Below, in pieces: positions 1-8,966 of a stretch of 22,139 bases of DNA (its first letter is position 1; every line of letters begins with the position of its first letter). The stretch comes from Hyphomonas sp. UBA5111 (lineage in GTDB: Bacteria; Pseudomonadota; Alphaproteobacteria; Caulobacterales; Hyphomonadaceae). The DNA lies in assembly GCA_002414505.1 (NCBI GenBank), contig DHZF01000010.1:1-22139 (forward strand), in the 5' to 3' direction. The notes beneath the pieces were generated by a model, which made no database searches, was not told the DNA's origin, and worked only from the letters and a program-made list of their open reading frames with translations. The translations under genes were made by a program, and so were the position numbers.

Positions 1-2094
<2,094 letters not shown>

Positions 2095-2105
2095 CCGCCG
2101 GGCCG

Positions 2106-2945
2106 CTATTTGCCGCCGGGAAGAATCCGCTGCAACAGGGTACGGCGGGTTTCCTCGTCCAGGGCTTCTGGATCAAGACCCTCATCGGTCAGCAGGCGGT
2201 AGCTCATCTTGTACCAGCTGCTGTTCGGGTAATTGTATCCGAGCGTCGAGCCAACCGCGAGCGCCTGATCGCGCAGGCCAAGCGTCAAATAGGCTTCGAC
2301 CAGACGATGCAGCGCCTCGGGGGCGTGCGAAGTCGTGTCATAGGTCTTCACGACCGTACGGAACCGGTTGACCGCTGACAGGGTCTGGTTGTTGCGCAGA
2401 TACCAGCGGCCAACCGTCATTTCCTTGCCGGCCAGCTGGTCGCGGACCATGTCGAGCTTCACGCTGGCATCGCGGGCATACTGGCTGTCCGGGAAGCGGC
2501 GCACCACATCCATCAGCGCGTCACGGGCGCGCTCGGTTGTCGCCTGGTCACGGCCGACATCGGTGATCTGGTCGAAATAGCTCGCCGCGATCAGGTAATA
2601 GGCATATTCCGCCTCGGAGCCGCCGGGATGCAGGCCGAGATAGCGCTGGGCGCCTTCGATGGCCTCGTCATAGTGGCGCGCCTGATAATGGGCAAAGGCC
2701 GTCATCACCATCGAGCGGCGGGCCCATTCGGAATAGGGGTGCTGGCGCTCGACTTCGTTGAACAGCAGGATCGCCTGATCGTAATCGCGCTTGTCCAGTT
2801 CCGTGGCCGCCTGATTGTACAGCGCCTCCACGGGGCGCTCGACATAGGCCAGTTCTTCGCGGCGTTTTTCGCGCGACTGGCAGGCCGTCAGCGTGAGGGC
2901 TGCGGTGGCAATCAGAAGGATCGGAAGTTTCGAGGACAGTCGCAT
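2106..2945 (-). CDS. bamD: Outer membrane protein assembly factor BamD (lipoprotein)
   Basis: Essential lipoprotein of the BAM complex, which inserts beta-barrel proteins into the outer membrane from the periplasmic side. The 279-residue product starts with a short charged segment and a hydrophobic stretch ending in a lipobox (LTAC, cysteine 22), so it should be lipid-anchored. The rest is helical TPR-like repeats. Typical BamD features are YNQAATELDKRDYDQAILLFNEVE near residue 45 (given only as orientation), the HPYSEWARRS segment and the later RFPDSQYARDA repeat. Length fits BamD (about 240-300). It lies about 100 bases downstream of lpxC on the same strand, the usual alphaproteobacterial order. 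No clear Shine-Dalgarno precedes the ATG at 2945, but the signal peptide supports that start. Confidence 0.95.
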   Translation of the reverse strand: MRLSSKLPILLIATAALTLTACQSREKRREELAYVERPVEALYNQAATELDKRDYDQAILLFNEVERQHPYSEWARRSMVMTAFAHYQARHYDEAIEGAQRYLGLHPGGSEAEYAYYLIAASYFDQITDVGRDQATTERARDALMDVVRRFPDSQYARDASVKLDMVRDQLAGKEMTVGRWYLRNNQTLSAVNRFRTVVKTYDTTSHAPEALHRLVEAYLTLGLRDQALAVGSTLGYNYPNSSWYKMSYRLLTDEGLDPEALDEETRRTLLQRILPGGK

Positions 2946-2981
2946 GGCAGGGCAGGCGCTTTCTGCTGTGATGATCTGGCT

Positions 2982-3020
2982 ACCTGCTTAGCGCGAACCC
3001 GCGGGGTTTTCCAAGCAGGT
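2982..3020. repeat. Nested inverted repeat in the lpxC-bamD gap
   Basis: Two perfect 8-base arms, ACCTGCTT (2982-2989) and AAGCAGGT (3013-3020), enclose a second 5-base stem, AACCC (2996-3000) / GGGTT (3004-3008), with loop GCG. RNA from either strand could fold into a two-tier stem-loop. No run of T follows on the minus (transcribed) strand, so it is not a standard intrinsic terminator. A transcript-processing or attenuation role between lpxC and bamD is inference only. Confidence 0.6.
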
Positions 3021-3046
3021 TTCTCAGGGATACGCGGCGCGATGCC

Positions 3047-3973
3047 TCAGACAGCGGCAGACCGGCGGGTGTCGACGCTTGCCGCATCGGCGGTATCGGT
3101 TTCCCAGCACCAGGCCGACGGGGTTTCCAGCAGCTTGCGGACCAGCAAATTGTTGATCGAATGGCCCGGCTGGACAGCTTCATACGTCCCGGCAATCGGC
3201 GCGCCCGCCAGCATCATGTCGCCGACCGCATCCAGCATCTTGTGGCGCACGAACTCGTCCTCGGCGCGCAGGCCTTCGGGGTTCATCACTTCGCCATTGT
3301 CCACCACAACGGCATTTTCCAGCGATCCGCCACGGGCGAGCCCCATGGCGCGCAGCATGTCGACGTCGCGGGCAAATCCATAGGTGCGGGCGAAAGCCAG
3401 GTCGCGTGCAAACATGCCGGGCGCCAGCTGCAGGGCCATTTCCTGCACACCGATCACCGCGTCATCATATTCGATGCGGGCGTTCAGCGTCAGGAATTTG
3501 TCTTCCGACGGCGAGAGGCGTGCCCGTTTCGGGCCATCCTTGATCTCGATGGCCTCGAGAATGCGGATACGGCGGCGCGGTGCGGACTGGCGCTGAAGGC
3601 CGGCCTGCATCAGCAGCTCGCAATAAACGGCTGAGGAGCCATCCATGATCGGCACTTCCGGCCCGTCGATCTCGATGAGAAGGTTGTCGATGCCCATGCC
3701 GGCAAGCGCCGCCATCAGGTGTTCGACCACAGCGACAGAGACGCCGGCTTCATTGGTCAGCGTGGTGCCGAGCTGGGTATCGGAGACATATTCCGCATCC
3801 GCCTGGATGGTTGTATCCCCGCCCTTGATATCGGTTCGGCGGAAAACGACGCCTGTACCAGCGGGGGCCGGCTTCAGGACAAGCCGGGCCTTTTCACCAC
3901 TGTGCACACCGACACCCGCACACACCGCGGGCCGCGCAATCGTTTGTTGAAATTCTACACTACCGGACAACAC
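3047..3973 (-). CDS. lpxC: UDP-3-O-acyl-N-acetylglucosamine deacetylase LpxC
   Basis: Zinc amidase catalysing the committed step of lipid A synthesis, deacetylation of UDP-3-O-acyl-GlcNAc in the cytoplasm. I chose the GTG at 3973 because a GGAGG lies five bases upstream (3979-3983). This gives 308 residues and puts the GVGVHSGEKA motif at the usual distance from the N-terminus. An in-frame GTG at 4030 would add 19 residues unlike the family, and a TTG at 3970 is also possible. With the 308-residue numbering, the zinc ligands are His85 (VVEHLMAAL) and His244/Asp248 (HKMLDAVGD), and the catalytic His271 sits in GHSINN. It follows ftsZ by about 170 bases and precedes bamD. The C-terminal tail after the catalytic domain is short and polar. 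Confidence 0.96.
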   Translation of the reverse strand: MLSGSVEFQQTIARPAVCAGVGVHSGEKARLVLKPAPAGTGVVFRRTDIKGGDTTIQADAEYVSDTQLGTTLTNEAGVSVAVVEHLMAALAGMGIDNLLIEIDGPEVPIMDGSSAVYCELLMQAGLQRQSAPRRRIRILEAIEIKDGPKRARLSPSEDKFLTLNARIEYDDAVIGVQEMALQLAPGMFARDLAFARTYGFARDVDMLRAMGLARGGSLENAVVVDNGEVMNPEGLRAEDEFVRHKMLDAVGDMMLAGAPIAGTYEAVQPGHSINNLLVRKLLETPSAWCWETDTADAASVDTRRSAAV

Positions 3974-4055
3974 ACCAACCTCCAGTTTCGCAAAAGAGTT
4001 TGGGGTGTATGTCGTCAGGATACAAAACACGGCTTGTTTCGGCGTGTTACAGAAC

Positions 4056-4106
4056 GGGCGAAGACATATGACTTCGCCCTGTAATTATTATGTTTTTATT
4101 GTAATT
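4056..4106 (-). promoter_or_regulatory. Hairpin and AT-rich island upstream of lpxC
   Basis: The ftsZ-lpxC gap holds a perfect 8-base inverted repeat, GGGCGAAG (4056-4063) / CTTCGCCC (4072-4079), with an 8-base loop. Beside it is an AT-rich island (4082-4106) that stands out in a GC-rich window. On the minus strand the island contains TAATAAT, a plausible -10 element. Transcription starting about seven bases downstream would place the hairpin at the very 5' end of an lpxC mRNA. I see no good -35. The alternative is a 3' stem protecting the ftsZ mRNA. Confidence 0.35.
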
Positions 4107-4142
4107 CGCCGCGCCTGAAGAGGCTGCATCGGCGTGCAGAAG

Positions 4143-5588
4143 TCAGTGGTTGGCCGACCGGCGCAGGAAGGCCGGAATTTCAAGGTCCGCATCATCGAAC
4201 GGGGCTGGCTCCGGATGGTCGTCCGGAGAGGACACGATCTGCGAGCGTGGCTCGGCCGTTGGGGCGTCGTCATTTTCGCCCTGTGAGCCCCGGCGCCACC
4301 CGAAAAGATTGGAGAATCCGGACGGGCTTGGGCGGCCTTCTTCCTCGGCAGGGGCCTCGGTCTGCTTGCTGAACACGGCATCGGCCTGGATCTGGTCTTC
4401 GCCTTCGCTGCCTTCGAAATGTTCGGCTGGCAGGGATTGGCCGGTGAAGTCACCGCGCGGGTCGACTTCGTCAGAGCGGAGCGGAGAGGCGTGGTGCAGG
4501 ATCACTTTCGGGCGATCCTCTTCCTCCACGGCCAGGTCCGCTTCCATTTCCGGCTCGGCTTCCGCAACCGGTTCTTCCTCGATGGGTTCCGCGATTGGTT
4601 GGCGGACAGTTTCCGCAACCGGCGTGTTCTGCTTCAGCGACGGCATGACGGCATCGACGCCAGCCGCCACGACGGACACGCGGATCTTGCCTTCGAGTTC
4701 GGTGTCGAATGCGGAGCCGAGAATGATGTTGGCGTCCGGGTCGACTTCGCGGCGCACCTCATTGGCGGCCTCGTCAAGTTCGAACAGCGTCATGTCATAG
4801 CCGCCGGTGATGTTGATCAGCACGCCCTTGGCGCCGCGCATCGAAATATCGTCCAGCAGCGGGTTGTCGATGGCCAGCTTGGCGGCTTCGAGGGCACGGT
4901 TCTCGCCTTCGGCTTCGCCCATGCCCATCATCGCCGCGCCCATACCGCGCATGATCGAGCTGACATCAGCGAAGTCGAGATTGATCAGGCCCGGCATGAC
5001 CATCAGGTCAGTGATGCCGCGAACGCCGGAATAGAGCACGTCATCCGCCATGCGGAACGCCTCGGCGAAGGTCGTGCGGTCATTGGCGATGCGGAAGAGA
5101 TTCTGGTTCGGCACGACGATCATCGTGTCGACGTATTTCTGAATGCCCGCGAGGCCTTCTTCTGCGAAGGTCATGCGGCGTGTGCCTTCAAAGCTGAACG
5201 GCTTGGTCACGACAGCCACCGTCAGGATATTCATTTCCTGTGCGGCGCGCGCGATGACCGGGGCTGCACCGGTTCCGGTGCCGCCGCCCATGCCAGCGGC
5301 GATGAAGACCATGTGGGCGCCTTCGAGGCGCTCACGGATCTCGTTCATCGATTCTTCTGCGGCTTTCGCGCCGATGTCGGGGCGGGCGCCAGCGCCGAGG
5401 CCAGAGGTCGTTTCCGGGCCGAGCTGGATGCGGTTTTCCGTCTTCGATCGGGAGAGGGCCTGCGCATCCGTGTTGGCCACGATGAACTCGACACCCTGCA
5501 GGTTCGCCTCGATCATGTTGTCAACGGCATTGCCTCCGGCACCGCCAACACCAAAGACCAGAATCCTGGGCTTGAGTTCATGTGTCAT
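4143..5588 (-). CDS. ftsZ: Cell division GTPase FtsZ
   Basis: Tubulin-like GTPase that polymerises into the Z ring and recruits the divisome at midcell. The 481-residue product has the nucleotide-binding loop near residue 12 ([11 protein letters not shown]), NTDAQAL (39-45), the tubulin signature GGGTGTG (101-107) and the T7-loop catalytic NLDFAD (203-208). After the globular domain (to about 317) comes a long linker rich in Glu, Pro and Ala. The C-terminal conserved peptide [10 protein letters not shown], which binds FtsA and other partners, ends the protein. The length matches alphaproteobacterial FtsZ, longer than the E. coli protein because of the linker. GAGGA lies six bases before the ATG at 5588. 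It follows ftsA by 91 bases, a gap that carries a CtrA-like box and a GANTC site (see separate entry). Confidence 0.98.
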   Translation of the reverse strand: MTHELKPRILVFGVGGAGGNAVDNMIEANLQGVEFIVANTDAQALSRSKTENRIQLGPETTSGLGAGARPDIGAKAAEESMNEIRERLEGAHMVFIAAGMGGGTGTGAAPVIARAAQEMNILTVAVVTKPFSFEGTRRMTFAEEGLAGIQKYVDTMIVVPNQNLFRIANDRTTFAEAFRMADDVLYSGVRGITDLMVMPGLINLDFADVSSIMRGMGAAMMGMGEAEGENRALEAAKLAIDNPLLDDISMRGAKGVLINITGGYDMTLFELDEAANEVRREVDPDANIILGSAFDTELEGKIRVSVVAAGVDAVMPSLKQNTPVAETVRQPIAEPIEEEPVAEAEPEMEADLAVEEEDRPKVILHHASPLRSDEVDPRGDFTGQSLPAEHFEGSEGEDQIQADAVFSKQTEAPAEEEGRPSPSGFSNLFGWRRGSQGENDDAPTAEPRSQIVSSPDDHPEPAPFDDADLEIPAFLRRSANH

Positions 5589-5647
5589 TCGTCGTCCTCA
5601 CCTTACCGCCATAAGCCACGCTGAAACGCTAAAATGACGCGTTGCAG

Positions 5648-5669
5648 CTAAGAAGCGGTTAAGTGATTC
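5648..5669 (-). promoter_or_regulatory. CtrA-like box and GANTC site upstream of ftsZ
   Basis: Read on the minus strand, 5662-5648 is TTAA-N7-TTAG, seven of eight bases of the CtrA consensus TTAA-N7-TTAA. Four bases away, 5665-5669 is GATTC, a GANTC site of the CcrM methyltransferase type. The box ends 59 bases before the ftsZ start. A weak -10-like TAGCGT (5631-5626) follows after 16 bases. In Caulobacter, ftsZ transcription is known to respond to CtrA and to GANTC methylation. That the same holds here is inference. Confidence 0.5.
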
Positions 5670-5679
5670 GCGTTTGGCA

Positions 5680-6975
5680 TCAGAAATTTTCTTTCAACCA
5701 GTGGAACGCCTTGTTCACGGCTCCGCTTCGGGCTTCTGCTCCGTATTCCTTTGACGCAATGCCAGCCCGTACTGCGTCTGCGAACCCCAACTCCGAATAC
5801 AGTAGCAGACCTGAAGCTGTGGAAAAAGCTGGTGTTCCCAGTGTTTCGCCAAGGAATTCAGCATTTGTCGGACGGCCGAGCCGCACAGGTGCTTCGAGGA
5901 TGCGGCTGGCGACGTCACGTACGCCCGGCAACTGGCTTGCGCCGCCTGTCAGCACCACGCGCCGAGGCAGTACTTTGCGTACACCACTGGCTTGCAGGGT
6001 CTGCTGGACGTATTCGAAGATTTCCTCGATACGCGGTGCGATGATCTCGGCCAGCCGGGCGCGTTCCATACGGGTTGCCTGCAGGCGACCATCATCGCCG
6101 AGGCAGGGCGCCTCGATCCGTTCGGCGAGGCCGGGGCCTTCGAGATTGGCGGTGCCGTAGACGCTTTTCAGGCGCTCGGCGGCGGCAAAGGTCGTGCCGA
6201 TGCCCTGGGCAATATCCGAGGTCACATGCGTGCCGCCCGCCGGGACAAGGCCGAGCCAGGCAGGAGAGCCATTCAGATAGACCGAGACGGCCGTGACGCC
6301 GGCGCCCATGTCGATACAGATCGCGCCATTCTCGATTTCGTCATCGATCAGCGTGCCTGCGCCGCTGGCGATGGAGGAGGGGATGAGCGCGTTGACGCTG
6401 AGATGGGCGCGGCCGACACATTCCACGAGATTGCGGACGATGGCCTTCGGCGCGGTCACGACCGACAACATCAGGCCCAGCCGGTCTGCATACATGCCGG
6501 CTGGCTCACGGACGCCTTCCTGGGCATCGACCCGGTAAGCGACCGGCCATGCGGCGAGGACGTCGGCGCCCTTGGTCGAGATCTTGGCCATCGCCTGGGC
6601 CTGGACCCGGCGGATGTCCTTCGGCGTCACTTCGCGGGCACCGATTTCGGTCGTGGCAGTGACCAGCTGGCAATTCAGCTTCGGCCCGGTGATGCCGAGC
6701 ATGACATGGCTGATCTGTTCGCCGGCTTCGCGTTCGGCGTCTTCCACGGCAAGACGGATCGACCGTTCAAGCCCCTGCATGTCGGTGATGGTGCCGCCGC
6801 TGAACCCGCGTGATTGCTGGCGACCTGCGCCCAGAATCTGGAAATTGCGCGGGCCTGTGCCGTCATTCCGGCCAATCATGCAGGTGATTTTGGAACAGCC
6901 AATGTCCAGCGCCGCAATGGGGCTGGACGCACGCGATCCCCCAAGGGGCTTCCGCCGGGCCTGAACGTTTGCCAT
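5680..6975 (-). CDS. ftsA: Cell division protein FtsA
   Basis: Actin-like ATPase that tethers FtsZ filaments to the inner membrane and recruits later divisome proteins. The 431-residue product has phosphate-1 motif ALDIGCSKITCMIG (22-35), the FtsA-specific 1C domain after it, phosphate-2 motif ICIDMGAGVTAVSV in the middle and the adenosine motif VLTGGASQLPG near residue 340. The last about 13 residues (VNKAFHWLKENF) form the amphipathic membrane-targeting helix, so the protein is complete. The N-terminal 18 residues are basic and low in complexity. Its ATG shares one base with the ftsQ stop (TGATG), which implies translational coupling. No strong Shine-Dalgarno is visible inside the end of ftsQ. 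Confidence 0.97.
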   Translation of the reverse strand: MANVQARRKPLGGSRASSPIAALDIGCSKITCMIGRNDGTGPRNFQILGAGRQQSRGFSGGTITDMQGLERSIRLAVEDAEREAGEQISHVMLGITGPKLNCQLVTATTEIGAREVTPKDIRRVQAQAMAKISTKGADVLAAWPVAYRVDAQEGVREPAGMYADRLGLMLSVVTAPKAIVRNLVECVGRAHLSVNALIPSSIASGAGTLIDDEIENGAICIDMGAGVTAVSVYLNGSPAWLGLVPAGGTHVTSDIAQGIGTTFAAAERLKSVYGTANLEGPGLAERIEAPCLGDDGRLQATRMERARLAEIIAPRIEEIFEYVQQTLQASGVRKVLPRRVVLTGGASQLPGVRDVASRILEAPVRLGRPTNAEFLGETLGTPAFSTASGLLLYSELGFADAVRAGIASKEYGAEARSGAVNKAFHWLKENF

Positions 6976-7847
6976 CAGCTGCGAGCCGCCTCTTTGCGTG
7001 CTGTGAAGTCAGGATCATTGACCGGGTCGAGATAGACGCGGCCCTTGTTGCGCAAGTCGATGGTCTCCAGCGGGCGCTGCATCAGGGCCGTGCGCACCTG
7101 CAAGGTGGAAAGCTTGTCCAGCGCGGCCACCATCTGGTGGTCTTCCGGCATGCGAACCGTGGCGCCGGACACGAGGCGCATGTCCCAGCGGCGATCATTG
7201 ATGCGGGTCGCGATGGCAATGCGCGGAGCCACGTCCGGCTCCCCTTTCAGGGCGGTGACGAGGGCAGGGGCGGCCTTTGCGGCGCCGCGACCGGCGAGAC
7301 GGATCAATTCCTTGTGGTCATCGGCGCGGGCACCCGGAATGACGCGGCCAAGACCGTCGACAACAGTCCATGCCTTGCCGTCATGCCACAGGGCGACCGG
7401 TTCGGCGGCGTCGGCAATGATCACCACCTGGTCCGGCCAGAGCCGGTGCACGCGCACATTCAGCACTTTGTGGGTGCCTTCGACGCGGCGGCGAATGACA
7501 TGCGGATCGGCGCGGAACATGTTCTCGCCGGGCTCGATCATGGCAGCGGCGCGAATGTCCTGCGCGAGGGCCGGATCCTGTTCCAGCCCGATCACGGACA
7601 CATCATTGACGGAAATACCCACGGTGCGGGCGGTGTTGTCCATGAAGCTGGCGAACCGGTTTTCGATCTGGGACATGGAGCCGCCCATCCAGGCGGCGGT
7701 TGCCACAACGATGGCCACCAGCATGACAAAGCCGAAGACGACCGAAGAGACGCGCACCTCTTCGCCGGTCACTTCGTCAACGATGACGGCGGGCCGGCGG
7801 CTGGCTTTCTTCTTCGGGACAGTCTGATTGCGGCTTACCTTAGGCAT
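6975..7847 (-). CDS. ftsQ: Cell division protein FtsQ
   Basis: Bitopic divisome protein linking early and late division proteins and controlling septal synthesis through FtsB/FtsL. Of 290 residues, 1-34 are a basic cytoplasmic tail (KKKASRR), about 35-56 one transmembrane helix ([18 protein letters not shown]), about 78-148 a POTRA domain (from [11 protein letters not shown] through [13 protein letters not shown]), and the rest the beta domain with the typical [17 protein letters not shown] stretch. Sequence is weakly conserved in this family. The call rests on this architecture plus the position between ddl and ftsA. The start lies inside the end of ddl (13-base overlap) and the stop overlaps the ftsA start, so ddl-ftsQ-ftsA behave as one translational unit. 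Confidence 0.94.
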   Translation of the reverse strand: MPKVSRNQTVPKKKASRRPAVIVDEVTGEEVRVSSVVFGFVMLVAIVVATAAWMGGSMSQIENRFASFMDNTARTVGISVNDVSVIGLEQDPALAQDIRAAAMIEPGENMFRADPHVIRRRVEGTHKVLNVRVHRLWPDQVVIIADAAEPVALWHDGKAWTVVDGLGRVIPGARADDHKELIRLAGRGAAKAAPALVTALKGEPDVAPRIAIATRINDRRWDMRLVSGATVRMPEDHQMVAALDKLSTLQVRTALMQRPLETIDLRNKGRVYLDPVNDPDFTARKEAARS

Positions 7848-8743
7848 GAAGCATCCTCGATCATCCAGGCGACCAGCTGTTCGAAGGACATGCCTACGAA
7901 TGCGGCCTGTTCGGGGACAAGCGAGGTGGGCGTCATGCCGGGTTGGGTATTTGTTTCCAGGATCACGAGCCGGTCTCTCTTGTCGTCATAGCGAAAGTCG
8001 GATCGCGTCGCGCCCCGACACCCGAGCGCCTTGTGTGCCTTCAGCGCAAATTCCATTGCCGCTTCGGTCACATGGGCAGGCAGGTCTGCCGGGATCACAT
8101 GCTGCGATCCACCAGCCTCATATTTTGCATCAAAATCGTAATAGTCTCTTAAGGTCGTGATCTCTGTGACAGCCAGCGCCCGGTCGCCCAGAACGGCCAC
8201 GGTCAGCTCGCGTCCGGGGATGAATTCCTCGGCCATCAGATGGTCGCCATAGCGCCAGTTGGGGCCGGTCAGTTCCTTCGCCGGACCATTGGCCCCTTCG
8301 CGGACGATCAGCACGCCGAAGCTGGATCCTTCCGCAACCGGCTTGATCACATAGGGCGGCTTCAGCGGATGGGCGGCGGCGGCCTCCGCGCGCGTGACCT
8401 GCTTGTCCTCGGCAATCGGAATGCCGGCTTCGCGAAACACCGCTTTCGATTTCAGCTTGTCCATCGCCAGCGCCGAGGCGAGCACACCGGAATGGGAATA
8501 GGGCAGACCGAGCACTTCCAGCGCGCCTTGCACACAGCCATCCTCGCCCCACGGGCCGTGCAGGCCGTTCAGCACCACATCCGGCTTTGCGTCGGTCAGC
8601 TGCGTTGCCAGATCACGCCCGGCATCGATTTCCACAACATCATACCCGGCCCTGCGCGCAGCGTTTGCCATCTGTTTACCAGAGGTGAGGGACACGTCCC
8701 GTTCGGACGACCAGCCTCCATAGATCACGGCAACACGTTTCAT
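7835..8743 (-). CDS. ddl: D-alanine--D-alanine ligase
   Basis: ATP-grasp enzyme joining two D-alanines for the peptidoglycan stem peptide in the cytoplasm. I took the ATG at 8743 because AGGA lies about seven bases upstream and the product then opens with the classical [19 protein letters not shown]. An upstream ATG at 8779 would add 12 atypical residues. The 302-residue length is normal. Visible motifs are [11 protein letters not shown] (12-22), [12 protein letters not shown] (62-73), the ATP-grasp lysines around [15 protein letters not shown], and the metal and D-Ala site [18 protein letters not shown] near the C-terminus. It is the first gene of the ddl-ftsQ-ftsA-ftsZ run. Its usual upstream neighbour murB is separated from it by an oppositely oriented receptor gene, so ddl must carry its own promoter (see 8771-8807). 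Confidence 0.97.
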   Translation of the reverse strand: MKRVAVIYGGWSSERDVSLTSGKQMANAARRAGYDVVEIDAGRDLATQLTDAKPDVVLNGLHGPWGEDGCVQGALEVLGLPYSHSGVLASALAMDKLKSKAVFREAGIPIAEDKQVTRAEAAAAHPLKPPYVIKPVAEGSSFGVLIVREGANGPAKELTGPNWRYGDHLMAEEFIPGRELTVAVLGDRALAVTEITTLRDYYDFDAKYEAGGSQHVIPADLPAHVTEAAMEFALKAHKALGCRGATRSDFRYDDKRDRLVILETNTQPGMTPTSLVPEQAAFVGMSFEQLVAWMIEDASCLR

Positions 8744-8770
8744 GAGATTTTCCTGCAAGCTGGCCTTCGG

Positions 8771-8807
8771 ACTATACATCGCGTCTGCAGGGTTAAAGCG
8801 GCCTTAG
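8771..8807 (-). promoter_or_regulatory. Probable ddl promoter with CtrA-like box at -35
   Basis: On the minus strand, CTAA-N7-TTAA (8807-8793) is followed after 16 bases by TATAGT (8776-8771), five of six bases of the -10 consensus. Transcription would then begin about 20 bases before the ddl ATG. A CtrA box overlapping the -35 region is the known layout of CtrA-activated promoters. The box again matches seven of eight consensus positions. It is palindromic, so orientation is set only by the -10. Confidence 0.5.
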
Positions 8808-8876
8808 CGTGGCAGACACTGCGCCTTTTCCCGGCAAAATGACAAAAATATTAGATTCAGTCTGTTGCCATGTTAA

Positions 8877-8892
8877 GACTACGTTTGTAGTC
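8877..8892. promoter_or_regulatory. Perfect palindrome resembling a MecI/BlaI/CopY operator
   Basis: GACTAC-GTTT-GTAGTC is a perfect 6-base inverted repeat with a 4-base centre, 75 bases before the receptor GTG. Read on the minus strand it contains TACAAACGTA, one base from the TACANNTGTA core recognised by BlaI/MecI/CopY-family winged-helix repressors. The gap also holds a GANTC site (8854-8858). No such repressor gene lies in the window, so the regulator is unknown. Confidence 0.4.
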
Positions 8893-8966
8893 ATTCGACA
8901 CGATCAAATTGCGACCGGTGGTGAGACGCCGATTTATTCAAGACATCTGCGGGGAGGATACGCAGC

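Noticed and set aside
4107..4142. Short stem GCCT/AGGC after ftsZ as an intrinsic terminator.
   Set aside because: Only four base pairs and no U-tract directly after it on the minus strand.
4419..5624. A 401-codon plus-strand frame across ftsZ.
   Set aside because: Antisense to a complete ftsZ; its translation is His/Asp/Arg-rich with no family features.
8873..8887. Another CtrA-like site, TTAA-N7-TTTG, overlapping the palindrome.
   Set aside because: Only six of eight consensus bases; the perfect palindrome is the stronger explanation of this sequence.
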